Assembly: GCF_016616235.1 (NCBI RefSeq)
Contig: NZ_CP067100.1
Coordinates: 3,221,001 to 3,285,000, forward strand
Length of the DNA stretch: 64,000 nucleotides
Reading direction: 5' to 3'
From: Bradyrhizobium diazoefficiens
GTDB lineage: Bacteria > Pseudomonadota > Alphaproteobacteria > Rhizobiales > Xanthobacteraceae
In this document: positions 54,213 to 62,907 of the stretch, in pieces
How the letters are laid out: the number at the start of each line of letters is the position of its first letter
Numbering within the stretch: position 1 is the first letter of the stretch
Made by a program: the position numbers and the translations under genes
The notes under the pieces: model-generated
Databases searched by the model: none
The model's input: only the letters and a program-made list of their open reading frames with translations
Told to the model about the DNA's origin: nothing

Positions 54213-55823
54213 ATGTTGAGCTTGATGCGCCGGGGGCCTCGCGCGTTCGCCTCCAAACTCGCGCTGTCGGTCGTCGCGCTTTCGGTCGGGCTGGCCTCGC
54301 CGGTGCTTGCCGCCGGCAAGACCATCACGGCGGTGATGCATTCGGATCTGCGGATCATCGATCCGATCTTCACCACGGCCTACATCACGCGCGACCATGG
54401 CTACATGATCTATGACACGCTGGTCGCTACCGATTCGAACTTCAAGGTCCAGCCGCAGATGGCGGACTGGAAGGTCTCCGACGACAAGCTCACCTACACC
54501 TTCACCCTGCGCGACGGCCTGAAGTGGCACGACGGCGCGCCGGTGACGGCGGAAGACTGCGTCGCCTCGCTCAAGCGCTGGGCCGCCGTCGACGGCATGG
54601 GCCAGAAGCTGATGGACTTCACCGCGAGCCTCGAGGCGACCGACGCCAAGACCATCACGCTGAAGCTGAAAGAGCCCTACGGCCTCGTGCTGGATTCGAT
54701 CGGCAAGCCGTCCTCGCGCGTCGCCTTCATGATGCCGAAGCGTCTGGCCGAGACGCCGCCGGACAAGCAGATTCCCGAGCAGATCGGCTCGGGCCCCTTC
54801 AAGTTCGTGGCGTCGGAATTCCAGCCCGGCGTGAAGGCGGTCTACGTCAAGAACACCGACTACGTGCCGCGCAAGGAGCCGTCGAGCTGGACCGCTGGCG
54901 GCAAGGTGGTGAAGGTCGACCGCGTCGAGTGGATCACCATGCCGGACTCGCAGACGGCGGTGAACGCGTTGCAGTCGGGCGACATCGACTTCATGGAGAA
55001 TCTGCCCTACGACATGCTGCCGGTGCTGGAGGCGAACAAGGAGCTCAATATCGAGGTCTCCAACAAGTTCGGATTCCAGACGCTCGGACGCATGAACTTC
55101 CTTTATCCGCCCTTCGACAACGTCAAGGTGCGCCGCGCCGCCTTGCTGGCGATCAACCAGAAGGACGTGCTCGACGCGCTGGTCGGCAACGCCAAATATC
55201 AGAAGATCTGCGGCGCGTTCTTCGTCTGCGACACGCCATTTGCGAGCGACGTCGGCGCCGAGACCCTGATCAAGGGCAACGGCATGGCGGAAGCCAAGAA
55301 GGCGCTCGCCGAATCCGGCTATGACGGCACGCCGGTGGTGATCATGGCGCCCGGCGACGTCACGACGCTGAAGGCGCAGCCGATCGTGGCGGCCCAGTTG
55401 CTGCGCGAAGCCGGCTTCAAGGTCGACCTGCAGGCGACCGATTGGCAGACCGTGGTGAGCCGCCGCGCCAGCCAGAAGCCGCCGAAGGAGGGCGGCTGGA
55501 ACATGTTCTTCACCAACTGGGTCGCGGCCGACGTGTCGAACCCGATCGCCAATCTCTCGATCGGCGGCCAGGGCAAAAAGGGCGGCTGGTTCGGCTGGGC
55601 GGAAGACGCCAAGATCGAGCAGCTCAAGGACGCCTTCGTCCGCGCGGCTTCGCTCGACGAGCAGAAGAAGATCGCGACCGAGATCCAGAAGGAAGCCTAT
55701 GACCAGGTGATCTACATTCCGCTCGGTCAGTATCTTCTGCCGAGCGGCTGGCGCAAATCGCTCACCGGCGTGCTGGACGGCCCGGCGACCCCGGTGTTCT
55801 GGAATATTGATAAATCCGAGTGA
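54213..55823 (+). CDS. Peptide-type ABC substrate-binding protein
   Basis: This 536-residue periplasmic protein of the SBP family 5 (DppA/OppA type) starts with a signal peptide (SKLALSVVALSVGLASPVLA, cleavage before AGK). The family features follow: YMIYDTLVATDSNFKVQPQM, TYTFTLRDGLKWHDGAPVTA and VRRAALLAINQKDVLDALVG. It captures the ligand for the DppBCD-type transporter encoded on the other strand, 1.5 kb away. The start at 54213 has AGGAG upstream. The nature of the ligand, peptide or otherwise, cannot be told from sequence. Confidence 0.93.
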   Translation: MLSLMRRGPRAFASKLALSVVALSVGLASPVLAAGKTITAVMHSDLRIIDPIFTTAYITRDHGYMIYDTLVATDSNFKVQPQMADWKVSDDKLTYTFTLRDGLKWHDGAPVTAEDCVASLKRWAAVDGMGQKLMDFTASLEATDAKTITLKLKEPYGLVLDSIGKPSSRVAFMMPKRLAETPPDKQIPEQIGSGPFKFVASEFQPGVKAVYVKNTDYVPRKEPSSWTAGGKVVKVDRVEWITMPDSQTAVNALQSGDIDFMENLPYDMLPVLEANKELNIEVSNKFGFQTLGRMNFLYPPFDNVKVRRAALLAINQKDVLDALVGNAKYQKICGAFFVCDTPFASDVGAETLIKGNGMAEAKKALAESGYDGTPVVIMAPGDVTTLKAQPIVAAQLLREAGFKVDLQATDWQTVVSRRASQKPPKEGGWNMFFTNWVAADVSNPIANLSIGGQGKKGGWFGWAEDAKIEQLKDAFVRAASLDEQKKIATEIQKEAYDQVIYIPLGQYLLPSGWRKSLTGVLDGPATPVFWNIDKSE

Positions 55824-55857
55824 GGCTGCGGGTCCAGCACCCTTCGTACCGATCGTT

Positions 55858-55887
55858 AGCGGCGCCGCTGTCACCAGCGGCGCCGCT
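55858..55887 (+). terminator. Hairpin after substrate-binding protein gene
   Basis: Two copies of the self-palindromic AGCGGCGCCGCT flank GTCACC, giving a perfect 12-base stem 34 bases after the stop. It has no T tract. A near copy, with G:U pairs and a TTTT tail, lies at 58112-58144. Confidence 0.7.
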
Positions 55888-55964
55888 CGCCAGCAGAACT
55901 TCCCAGGAGAACTTCCCAACAGAGCCTTCCAAGAAAGCTTCCGGGAGAACGTCAGTGTTCCAAC

Positions 55965-56348
55965 TCATGCGCCGGCGTCATTTTCGATAAAGCCGCCCTT
56001 CGGAGCTTTGTGAGGCATATCCCATCCAAAGTAGACTTCCACCCGAACGATCTTGTCTCCGCGAGCGGTGGTTACCTCACAATTGCGAAACCTGTGACCT
56101 CCTGCAGCAGCTGCCTCATAGACGATGACTGCTCGATTTCCATCCTCGGTCGCGATGACTTCATCGAACGAACTGGTTTTTTCGCTGTTGGGCCAGCAGC
56201 GGCGCAGATAAGTCGCACGATCCAACTCATTGTCGATTGGACTTGAGAAGTGATAATCGTCCGCAAGAAGCGCTTCGATCGCTGTCCGATCCTTATGGAC
56301 GTATGCCTTTAACCTGGCACGTGCCAGATCGAGCGTGCTTTTCGTCAT
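55965..56348 (-). CDS. NTF2-like/SnoaL-like protein
   Basis: This 127-residue protein has the nuclear transport factor 2-like cone fold pattern: ARARLKAYVHKDRTAIEALL, then ADDYHFSSPIDNELDRATYL, and VRVEVYFGWDMPHKAPKGGF at the end. Family members are small ligand-binding or isomerase proteins, often of unknown substrate. The ATG at 56348 has AAGGAAAA upstream. Its composition is lower in GC than most neighbours. It stands alone, convergent with the binding-protein gene. Confidence 0.85.
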   Translation of the reverse strand: MTKSTLDLARARLKAYVHKDRTAIEALLADDYHFSSPIDNELDRATYLRRCWPNSEKTSSFDEVIATEDGNRAVIVYEAAAAGGHRFRNCEVTTARGDKIVRVEVYFGWDMPHKAPKGGFIENDAGA

Positions 56349-56853
56349 GCCATTTTTCCTTTTAGAGTTCGACGGAACGAAAGGCCGACCGCAACTCCTC
56401 GACAAAGAGGCTCCGCATCGGACGCATAAAAGCGAAATGTGGTGACGCCCTCCATCGCGTTTGAACCTCGCAAGGTCAAGCGAGGCTAGCGGATGCACCT
56501 GACAGGAGAGCGCGACGCGGCATCTCATTCATCTCGGCCTCCAGGGGCGCCTTCCGCACGTAGTGGCGACTAGAAGCGACATCAGATAACTTGAGCCTCA
56601 ACAACCTTCGGTAAAATCGTTCCGGGCTCACGCTGCGCTGACTGCAGCAGGTGCAGAACCGGACCCGCTGACATTGAGATGCTGCCATAGCTTGTCCGCT
56701 CAGGGTCAGACGCAGCCCCCATAAAACTAGCCGAGAAAGTCCGCTTGCCGGCCACGTCCAGACGAGAGGCCACTGGCGAACGAATGTTCCGCAGCGTAAG
56801 CTGCCAACACCAGCCCTCCAGAGGCTGGACAATAGTTTAGGGAGAACGCTGAG
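56349..56853. other. Intergenic region without a supported gene
   Basis: No reading frame here has a ribosome site, a recognised family or matching codon use. The frames on the minus strand around 56476-56832 are rich in Ser, Arg and Leu and look non-coding, though they might be remnants of a degraded gene. The last 30 bases contain the ribosome region (AGGGAGAACGC) of the beta-propeller gene. The stretch lies inside the segment flanked by two similar hairpins. Confidence 0.5.
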
Positions 56854-58023
56854 ATGTCCCGTAACATTGCCATAGGATTATCTTTTGCGGCCGCGGTGCT
56901 GCTCAGCACGAGCTTTAGCACTGGGCACGCGAAGCCGTTTATGATCGTGGGGCTTGATGAGAAGCTGCTGTGGGACGACAGCGGCAAGCCCGTTCTCTCT
57001 GCACCCGGCAAGGATCAGGTTCTCATCGTCGATCTCGCCTCTCCTGAAACCCCCAAGATCGTTGCTGCCCTGCCGCTGAAGAACTCGGTGGTCGGCCCGC
57101 CCGTGAACGTCGCGATCGATCCCAGCGGTACGATGGCGCTGGTCGCCGACTCGGTCGATGTCGTCAAGGACGGAGAGGCGCTGAAACAGGTGCTCGACAA
57201 TAAAATCTACGTCGTAGATTTGCGGGCCGATCCGCCCAAGCTGGCCGCGACGCTCACTGGCGGGAAGCAGCCATCCGGGCTCAGCTTCAGTCCAGATGGC
57301 AAGATGGCGCTGGTCGCCAATCGCGGAGACAATTCGATCAGCGTCCTATCCGTGAATGGCACTGACGTGAAGATCACGGACACCGTTGCGATGCCCGACA
57401 GTCCGTCGCACGTGACGTTCACCCCGGATGGCAAGAGAGCCCTGGTCGCCCGCTTCCCTGCTCACAAGATCTCAATGCTGGATATCGCAGGCGACAAGGT
57501 GACGTACAACAAGATTGACTTGCCTGCCGGCCAGTGGCCCTACAATGTTGCGGCCGCGCCCGGCGGGAAAATCGCCCTGACCTCGGACAACGGCAACGCA
57601 GGTGCCTCCGATGGAAGCGTGGATACCACGAGCGTCATCGATCTGGAGGCCAATCCGCCGCGTATCATTGATCGCGTGGTGGTCGGTGACGGTCCCGAGG
57701 GTCTTGCAATCAGTCCCAAGGGCGACGTTGCGGTTGCCGTGATTCTGCGCGGCTCCAACATGAAGAGCGCATACTTCTACGAAAAGAACGGCAGCATCAC
57801 GGTGCTGAAGATTGACGGAAAGAAAGTGAGCAAGACCCAAGATATCGAAGTCGGCGGGTTGCCGGAGGCCGCGGTATTCACTCCTGACGGCAAATACCTT
57901 CTCGTCGGCAACTATCTGACACAGGACTTCTCGATCCTGAAGGTAGATGGCACGAACGTCACGGATACGGGCAGGCGCTTCCAGGTGCCGGGGCATCCCG
58001 CCTCGGCCCGGATGGGGCCGTAG
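56854..58023 (+). CDS. Secreted YVTN-type beta-propeller protein
   Basis: This 389-residue protein has a signal peptide (RNIAIGLSFAAAVLLSTSFS, cleavage near GHA-K). Repeated blades of the YncE/YVTN type follow, for example PSGTMALVADSVDVV, PDGKMALVANRGDNSISVL, PDGKRALVARFPAHKISML and PDGKYLLVGNYLTQDFSIL. It forms a seven-bladed propeller in the periplasm or outside. Such proteins often bind other proteins or quinoprotein-like ligands, and this one has no catalytic motif that I see. It is a single gene with its own terminator at 58056. Confidence 0.87.
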   Translation: MSRNIAIGLSFAAAVLLSTSFSTGHAKPFMIVGLDEKLLWDDSGKPVLSAPGKDQVLIVDLASPETPKIVAALPLKNSVVGPPVNVAIDPSGTMALVADSVDVVKDGEALKQVLDNKIYVVDLRADPPKLAATLTGGKQPSGLSFSPDGKMALVANRGDNSISVLSVNGTDVKITDTVAMPDSPSHVTFTPDGKRALVARFPAHKISMLDIAGDKVTYNKIDLPAGQWPYNVAAAPGGKIALTSDNGNAGASDGSVDTTSVIDLEANPPRIIDRVVVGDGPEGLAISPKGDVAVAVILRGSNMKSAYFYEKNGSITVLKIDGKKVSKTQDIEVGGLPEAAVFTPDGKYLLVGNYLTQDFSILKVDGTNVTDTGRRFQVPGHPASARMGP

Positions 58024-58055
58024 CGCTTGTATCAATTGTCTGGCGCTGAGAAGTC

Positions 58056-58081
58056 GAAGGCCCGCTTCAAATCGGGCCTTC
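58056..58081 (+). terminator. Terminator of the beta-propeller gene
   Basis: The stem GAAGGCCCG and CGGGCCTTC with an eight-base loop lies 33 bases after the stop and is followed by ATTCTGTAAT. A Rho-independent terminator is likely. Confidence 0.75.
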
Positions 58082-58111
58082 ATTCTGTAATGAGAAAGTT
58101 CCGAATGTCAC

Positions 58112-58144
58112 GCGGCGTTGCTGTCATCAGCGGCGCCGTTTTAC
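58112..58144 (+). terminator. Second hairpin, similar to the one at 55858
   Basis: The arms CGGCGTTGCTG and CAGCGGCGCCG pair with two G:U pairs around a TCAT loop, followed by TTTTAC. It differs from the hairpin at 55858 at three of about 27 positions. The two copies flank the NTF2-like and beta-propeller genes. Confidence 0.65.
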
Positions 58145-58284
58145 TTTGTCAGGTCTGTGTCAGCCTTTAACCCTTTCAGTTTCCAATCATTGCTATTTAT
58201 TTCTATCTTGAAATAGATGTGCGCAGCTTCCTCATTACTTTCGTTGATTTGATTCCCTTGCCTATCGATTTTGCATTCCAGGCG

Positions 58285-59874
58285 ATGGCCGAACGGTCCG
58301 ATCGCGCGCCGGCGCGCTGGCGCCGGCCGTTCCTGCGCTGGCTCGACGCTGTCGAGGCGGGCTGGGCCGTGCCCCTTCTCGTTGCCTGCTTCGTTGCGGC
58401 CTGGACGCTTTATCTTGCGATCGCCTATGCCGGCGGCGGCCTGCATCCCGACACGCTCGAGGCATGGACGCTGGGCCGGAATTTCGCGTTCGGCTATCAC
58501 AAGCACCCGCCGCTGATGGGCTGGATTGCCGCGAGCTGGACCACCGTCTTCCCGCTGAGCGACTGGTCGCTGCAATTGATGGCGATGGCCAATGCGGGGC
58601 TTGCGCTGTTCTGCGTCGATCTCGTCGCGCGGCAGTTCGTGACCGGGCACAAGCGCGTCCTGGTGCTGCTGCTGTTGATGCTGACACCGGCCTATCAATT
58701 CCACGCACAGCGCTTCAATGCCAATTCGGTGCTGCTCGCGGTCTGGCCGCTCGCGACCTGGTGCTTCCTGCGTGCGTTCGAGACGCGCACCGCGCTGTGG
58801 GCGTCTGCGGCGGGATGCACGGCGGCGCTGGCGATGGTCGGCAAGTATTATTCGATCTTCCTGGTTGCGAGTTTCGCGTTTGCCGCGCTGGCTCATCCGG
58901 CGCGGCGCGCTTACTTCACCTCGGCTTCGCCCTGGATATCGGCCGTGACCGGGCTCGCCGTGCTGTCGCCGCACATCTGGTGGCTCGCGACGACGGGGGC
59001 ATCGACCTTCACCTATGCGCTGGCCCACGCCAACGGCAATGCCGCAAGCTCGCTCATCGAGGCCAAGAACTTCGTGCTGGGGCTGGCAGCAGCCATGGGC
59101 GTCTCCGCCGTGGTCTGGGTGTTGATCGCGGGGAGGCGGCTCAAACAGTTTCCGGCCGACCTCGCGGCCATGAGTCCGGGCCTGCGGCTTCTCTTCTACG
59201 TCGCGATCGGCACGATCGTGCTGCCGGTGCTGACGTCGCTCGCGATGGGAACGGATCTGCCGTCGCTATGGGCGCTGCAGGGCTTGTTCCTGTTCGTCGT
59301 GCTGATCGTTTGCGGCGCGCGCTATCCGATCGAGCGCTTCTACACGGTCAATGTCACGGTGATCGTCATCGGCGTTGCGCTTGCGGCCGTCCTTGTCGCC
59401 GCGCCGATCCACGCCTTCTATCGCAACAATCACGGCTACGAAGAAGGCCGGAATTTCTATGCGCAGGCGGCAAACGAGCTGACGCGCCAGTGGCGCGAGC
59501 TGACCGGCGAGCCGTTGAGTGCCGTGAGCGGCGACGATTCGCTGGCCTTTGCCACCGCATTCTACAGCGCCGATCATCCCCATTACGCGCGGCCGTTCGA
59601 GTACCAATACAAGTGGGGCCTTCCGCGCAAGACGACGCTGGACGGCGGCTGGGCCGCGCTGTGCTTCCGTGACCAGGATCATTGCGGCAGGTGGATGGAA
59701 TCGGTGCAAGCGGGATACTTTGTCCGGCGCGAGTTCACCGTCCAGGCAACGCTGTGGGGGAGACCCGGCGTGACGCGGGGCGTCCTGGTGCTGATGGTGC
59801 CACCGCACGACAACAGCGCGGCGCCTGAAAGCGCGGCCGACGAGTTCGGCGCCAGCAGACGTCCCGCGCAGTAA
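58285..59874 (+). CDS. GT39-type membrane glycosyltransferase
   Basis: This 529-residue polytopic protein has the GT39 first loop (LHPDTLEAWTLGRNFAFGYH and KHPPLMGWIAASW) with an acidic pair. About ten helices follow, with NANSVLLAVWPLATWCF and MVGKYYSIFLVASF, and a periplasmic C-terminal domain with YQYKWGLPRKTTLDGG. It is related to the one at 16033 and would transfer a lipid-linked sugar to an envelope acceptor. The ATG at 58285 is chosen; a GTG at 58219 would add 22 hydrophobic residues and cannot be excluded. A preceding AT-rich region likely contains its promoter. Confidence 0.85.
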   Translation: MAERSDRAPARWRRPFLRWLDAVEAGWAVPLLVACFVAAWTLYLAIAYAGGGLHPDTLEAWTLGRNFAFGYHKHPPLMGWIAASWTTVFPLSDWSLQLMAMANAGLALFCVDLVARQFVTGHKRVLVLLLLMLTPAYQFHAQRFNANSVLLAVWPLATWCFLRAFETRTALWASAAGCTAALAMVGKYYSIFLVASFAFAALAHPARRAYFTSASPWISAVTGLAVLSPHIWWLATTGASTFTYALAHANGNAASSLIEAKNFVLGLAAAMGVSAVVWVLIAGRRLKQFPADLAAMSPGLRLLFYVAIGTIVLPVLTSLAMGTDLPSLWALQGLFLFVVLIVCGARYPIERFYTVNVTVIVIGVALAAVLVAAPIHAFYRNNHGYEEGRNFYAQAANELTRQWRELTGEPLSAVSGDDSLAFATAFYSADHPHYARPFEYQYKWGLPRKTTLDGGWAALCFRDQDHCGRWMESVQAGYFVRREFTVQATLWGRPGVTRGVLVLMVPPHDNSAAPESAADEFGASRRPAQ

Positions 59875-60077
59875 GCTTCGGGCTTAGCAGTGGCTGTCGC
59901 GCACCTGCTCAAGCCCCTCGCTCGCGAAGGGGGCGTGAATGCCGCTCGATCGGCGTTCAGAGCTGATGGCTCCGTCGCCTGCGCGTCCTTGTCGGCCCGG
60001 TTTTCGCGATGTTCCAGTTCCATTGAGGCAGCCTTTCGAATTGCTGCACGACAACATCGAGGCCGCCGCGAAGTTCC

Positions 60078-61334
60078 TCAAGCGGGACGGTGATGCGGCC
60101 GAAACAGCCGTCCCTTTTCCACCACCAGCACGATCGCGAGCGCAGCGAGCGTCGACAGGAAGAAGCCGACCGAGAACGGCAGCAGCGTGCCGTCAAAGCT
60201 CTGTCCGATCGCCATGCCAACCACGATGCCGATCAGCGTCGTGATCGAGCCGTAAAGCGAGGAGGCGGTGCCGGCGATATGGCCCTGCGGCTCCATCGCC
60301 AGCGCGGTGAAGTTCGCGACCATCATGCCGAACGAGAACATCATCAGCGCCGAGAGCAGCATGAACAGGGACAGCGGCAACATGCCGAGGCTTTCGGTCA
60401 GCAGCATCACGGCAGCCACCGCGGTGTAGAGGCTCAACGCGCCATGCGAGATCACGCGCATGCCGAGCCGTCCGACCAGCTGCGAATTGAGGAAGCCGGC
60501 CACGGCCGTGCCGGCCGCAATCGCGGCGAAGGCGAGCGGGAAATAATGGCCGAGATGATAGACCCCGGTGAACACCTGCTGCGCCGAAAACACGTAAGCG
60601 AACAGGGCGCCAATGACGCTGCCGGCGGCCGTCGCGTAGCCGATGGTCTGGCGGTTGGTGACGGTCTGCCGGAAGGCCGAGAGCAAATCGGCGGGTGCCA
60701 GCGACCGGCGCTCCGAGTGAGGCAGCGTCTCCGGCAGCCGCCACACGCTCCACGCCAGGGCCAAGAGCCCGTAGAGCATCAGCACGACGAAGATGCCCCG
60801 CCACTGCGTGACGAGAAGCACCGCCTGTCCGAACGAGGGCGCGATCACGGGCACGGCGATGAACACCATCATGGCGAGCGACATCACGCTCGCCATGCGG
60901 CGGCCGACATAGCAGTCGCGCACGATCGACGTCGCGATCACGCGCGTCGCCGAGGTGCCGAGCCCCTGCAGCGCGCGCGCCAGCAGCAGCGTCTCGAACG
61001 AGGGCGCGGCGACCGCCAGCACGCTCGCCACCGCATAGACCGCCATGCCGCCGAGCAGCACCGGGCGGCGGCCGAAGCGGTCCGACAGGGGGCCCGTCAC
61101 GAACTGGCCGGCGCCGAAACCGATCAGGAAGGTCGACAGCACCAGCTGGAGATGGTTGGCGACGGGAATCTTGAAGGCTGCCCCGATATTGGGAAGCGCC
61201 GGCAGCATCATGTCCATCGCAAGCGGATTCAGCGCCATGATGGACGCGATCACGATGACGAATTCGGGAAAGCCCATGGGGCGGTGTCCGGCGGACACCC
61301 AATCGTCGGCATTGACGTCAGACAAGCAGCTCAC
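60078..61334 (-). CDS. MFS multidrug exporter (Bcr/CflA family)
   Basis: This protein of up to 418 residues has 12 membrane helices with the Bcr/CflA signatures: MALNPLAMDMMLPALPNIG after helix 1, then GFGAGQFVTGPLSDRFGRRP and ALQGLGTSATRVIATSIVRD. It pumps drugs or other small molecules out in exchange for protons. The family start is usually near MGFPEFVIVIA (61277), so the first 19 residues may be an over-long start. It is a single gene. Its 3' end is followed by 203 bases that hold no supported gene. Confidence 0.9.
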   Translation of the reverse strand: MSCLSDVNADDWVSAGHRPMGFPEFVIVIASIMALNPLAMDMMLPALPNIGAAFKIPVANHLQLVLSTFLIGFGAGQFVTGPLSDRFGRRPVLLGGMAVYAVASVLAVAAPSFETLLLARALQGLGTSATRVIATSIVRDCYVGRRMASVMSLAMMVFIAVPVIAPSFGQAVLLVTQWRGIFVVLMLYGLLALAWSVWRLPETLPHSERRSLAPADLLSAFRQTVTNRQTIGYATAAGSVIGALFAYVFSAQQVFTGVYHLGHYFPLAFAAIAAGTAVAGFLNSQLVGRLGMRVISHGALSLYTAVAAVMLLTESLGMLPLSLFMLLSALMMFSFGMMVANFTALAMEPQGHIAGTASSLYGSITTLIGIVVGMAIGQSFDGTLLPFSVGFFLSTLAALAIVLVVEKGRLFRPHHRPA

Positions 61335-61393
61335 CTCTGAAAATCAGAGGTTGTTCTATAGGTCATGCTGCGCCGCACAACCCATGTTTCGGG

Positions 61394-61584
61394 ATGGCTG
61401 GCAGGCGGGGGGCCGCCCCTCCGGCCGCCACGTTCGCCGCGATCCGGCTCGGCAACCAGGGATTCACCATAACTGCGAGGGTCACCTATCTGGGAGATGA
61501 ATCAGCAACCCATCCTCTCCATGGTGGCCGGAGGGGCGCCCGTGTTGGCGCCGCGAAAAACCAAGCCAAACAGGGTATCTGATT
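61394..61584 (+). other. Leader of GT87-like array with a vestigial gene tail
   Basis: No complete gene is supported before the GTG at 61585. In the register of the next gene's tail, the frame ends AAKNQAKQGI and TGA at 61582. This resembles the end AKPAICKQGIR-stop of the first GT87-like gene at 62905. The bases just around the starts of copy 1 and copy 2 are nearly identical. It looks like the scar of a third tandem copy, or the left border of the duplication unit. An inverted pair near 61413-61432 and 61519-61538 (GGCCGGAGGGGCG and its complement) lies inside. Confidence 0.55.
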
Positions 61585-62907
61585 GTGTCCGATGTCACCG
61601 GTGCAGCGCGATGGTTGGAACCCGCGGCCGATGCGGCCGCGCGGCGGAACATCTGGCTCGCCGGCCTGATCGCGCTGACTGCGCTGCTGGTGTTCGGCAA
61701 TCTCGCCAACGACGCCGTGCAGGACATGAACTATGGCTGGGACGTTCGCGTCAATTGCGCCGCGGTCGATGCCCATGCCAACGGGCTCGATCCCTACTTC
61801 GTCAAGAACCTGAAAGGCACCAAGCTCTCGTATCCCTATTTGCCGGTGACGCTGGACGTGTTCCGTCCCGTGTGCGGCGGCGGCTTTCTGGTCAATCACT
61901 TCAGAGGCATCCTGCCGATCCTCGCCGTGCTGTGCGGGCTGCTGCTGCCCGGCCTTGGCCGGACCAGCGCGCGCGATGTCGCGCTCAGGGTGCTTTGCGT
62001 GTTTGGCGGGTTCGTCGGTTTCGAGTGGGTGGAGGCGTCGGGGAATTTCGCGATCCTGAGCGGCCTCTTCACGGCGATCGCGCTGCTGCTTCTGCTGCCT
62101 CAGCCAGCTGCCTCGGACCATCCCGGTTATCGCTTGCAGCTCGCCGGTGCGGCGCTGCTCGGTCTCGTGACCTCGTTCAAGCTGGTGTTCTTTCCGGTGC
62201 TGGCCGCGCTCTATTTCCTGCCGCTGCCGCGCCGCCGCAAGCTGGCGCTGATCGCGGCGGCGACGTTCAGCTTCGCATTGCCGATCTTGATATCGCGCCT
62301 GTTCTATCCCGATCTGTTCGCGAGCTGGCAGCTCGCGATGGCCGGCAAGATCCCCGACCAGCACGTCGTCGAATTGTTCGAGACCAATCCGTCGCTGCTG
62401 CTGCTGGTGCACGATCTCACGCATGCCGTCGGCCTCGGTGACAGCAAGCCGGTTATGTTCGCGGTCTATGCGCTCGCGGCCCTCGTGCTCGTGCTCGGGC
62501 CGTTCGCCCTGTCGGTCCTGCGCGCGGCCGGGGGCCAGCCGGCGCGCGACGGAGAATCGGTCCTGACGCGGCTCGACCGCTGGCTGATCGATCATCCCCG
62601 CGCTGCGATGCGCATCACTGTGTTTGCGATGTTTGCGCTCTATCTCACTTCGCCGCGTCTCAAGGAATATGCCTTCTTCGAGCTCGCGATCTATGCCGCG
62701 ATCCTCGTCGTCGATCTCCCGGCCATGGCGCTCGGCGCCTTCCTCATCGTCGGCGTGGCCTTTCCGGCGCTGATCTCGATCCTCGGGATGGCGTTCGAGG
62801 GCAGCTTCATCCTGCTCATCGTCGGCCTGATCTGCTTCTGGATCCTGCTGTTCGATCTCCGCAGAATCCTCGCCAAACCAGCTATCTGCAAACAAGGTAT
62901 CCGATAG
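61585..62907 (+). CDS. GT87-like membrane glycosyltransferase, tandem copy 1
   Basis: This 440-residue polytopic protein starts at GTG (MSDVTGAARWLEPAADAA). It resembles GT87/DUF2029 enzymes, with ANGLDPYFVKNLKGTKLSYP after the first helix, an acidic site in the first periplasmic loop, ten or more helices and an RLKEYAFFELAIYAAIL segment near the end. Such enzymes transfer sugars from polyprenyl phosphates in the membrane. The stop overlaps the start of the next, related gene by one base (TAGTG). The GT87 assignment is moderate; membrane topology is clear. Confidence 0.75.
   Translation: MSDVTGAARWLEPAADAAARRNIWLAGLIALTALLVFGNLANDAVQDMNYGWDVRVNCAAVDAHANGLDPYFVKNLKGTKLSYPYLPVTLDVFRPVCGGGFLVNHFRGILPILAVLCGLLLPGLGRTSARDVALRVLCVFGGFVGFEWVEASGNFAILSGLFTAIALLLLLPQPAASDHPGYRLQLAGAALLGLVTSFKLVFFPVLAALYFLPLPRRRKLALIAAATFSFALPILISRLFYPDLFASWQLAMAGKIPDQHVVELFETNPSLLLLVHDLTHAVGLGDSKPVMFAVYALAALVLVLGPFALSVLRAAGGQPARDGESVLTRLDRWLIDHPRAAMRITVFAMFALYLTSPRLKEYAFFELAIYAAILVVDLPAMALGAFLIVGVAFPALISILGMAFEGSFILLIVGLICFWILLFDLRRILAKPAICKQGIR

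Noticed and set aside
54198..55919. A 573-residue minus-strand frame over the substrate-binding protein gene
   Set aside because: It is rich in Arg, His and Leu with no family; the plus-strand gene has a signal peptide, ribosome site and family motifs.
56476..56832. A 118-residue minus-strand frame as a gene
   Set aside because: No ribosome site, unusual Arg/Ser/Leu composition and no recognised family; possibly a remnant, but not supported as coding.
55858..58144. The two similar hairpins as attachment sites of a mobile element
   Set aside because: No integrase, transposase or tRNA target is present, and hairpins of this kind are adequate terminators, so I kept them only as a low-interest segment boundary.
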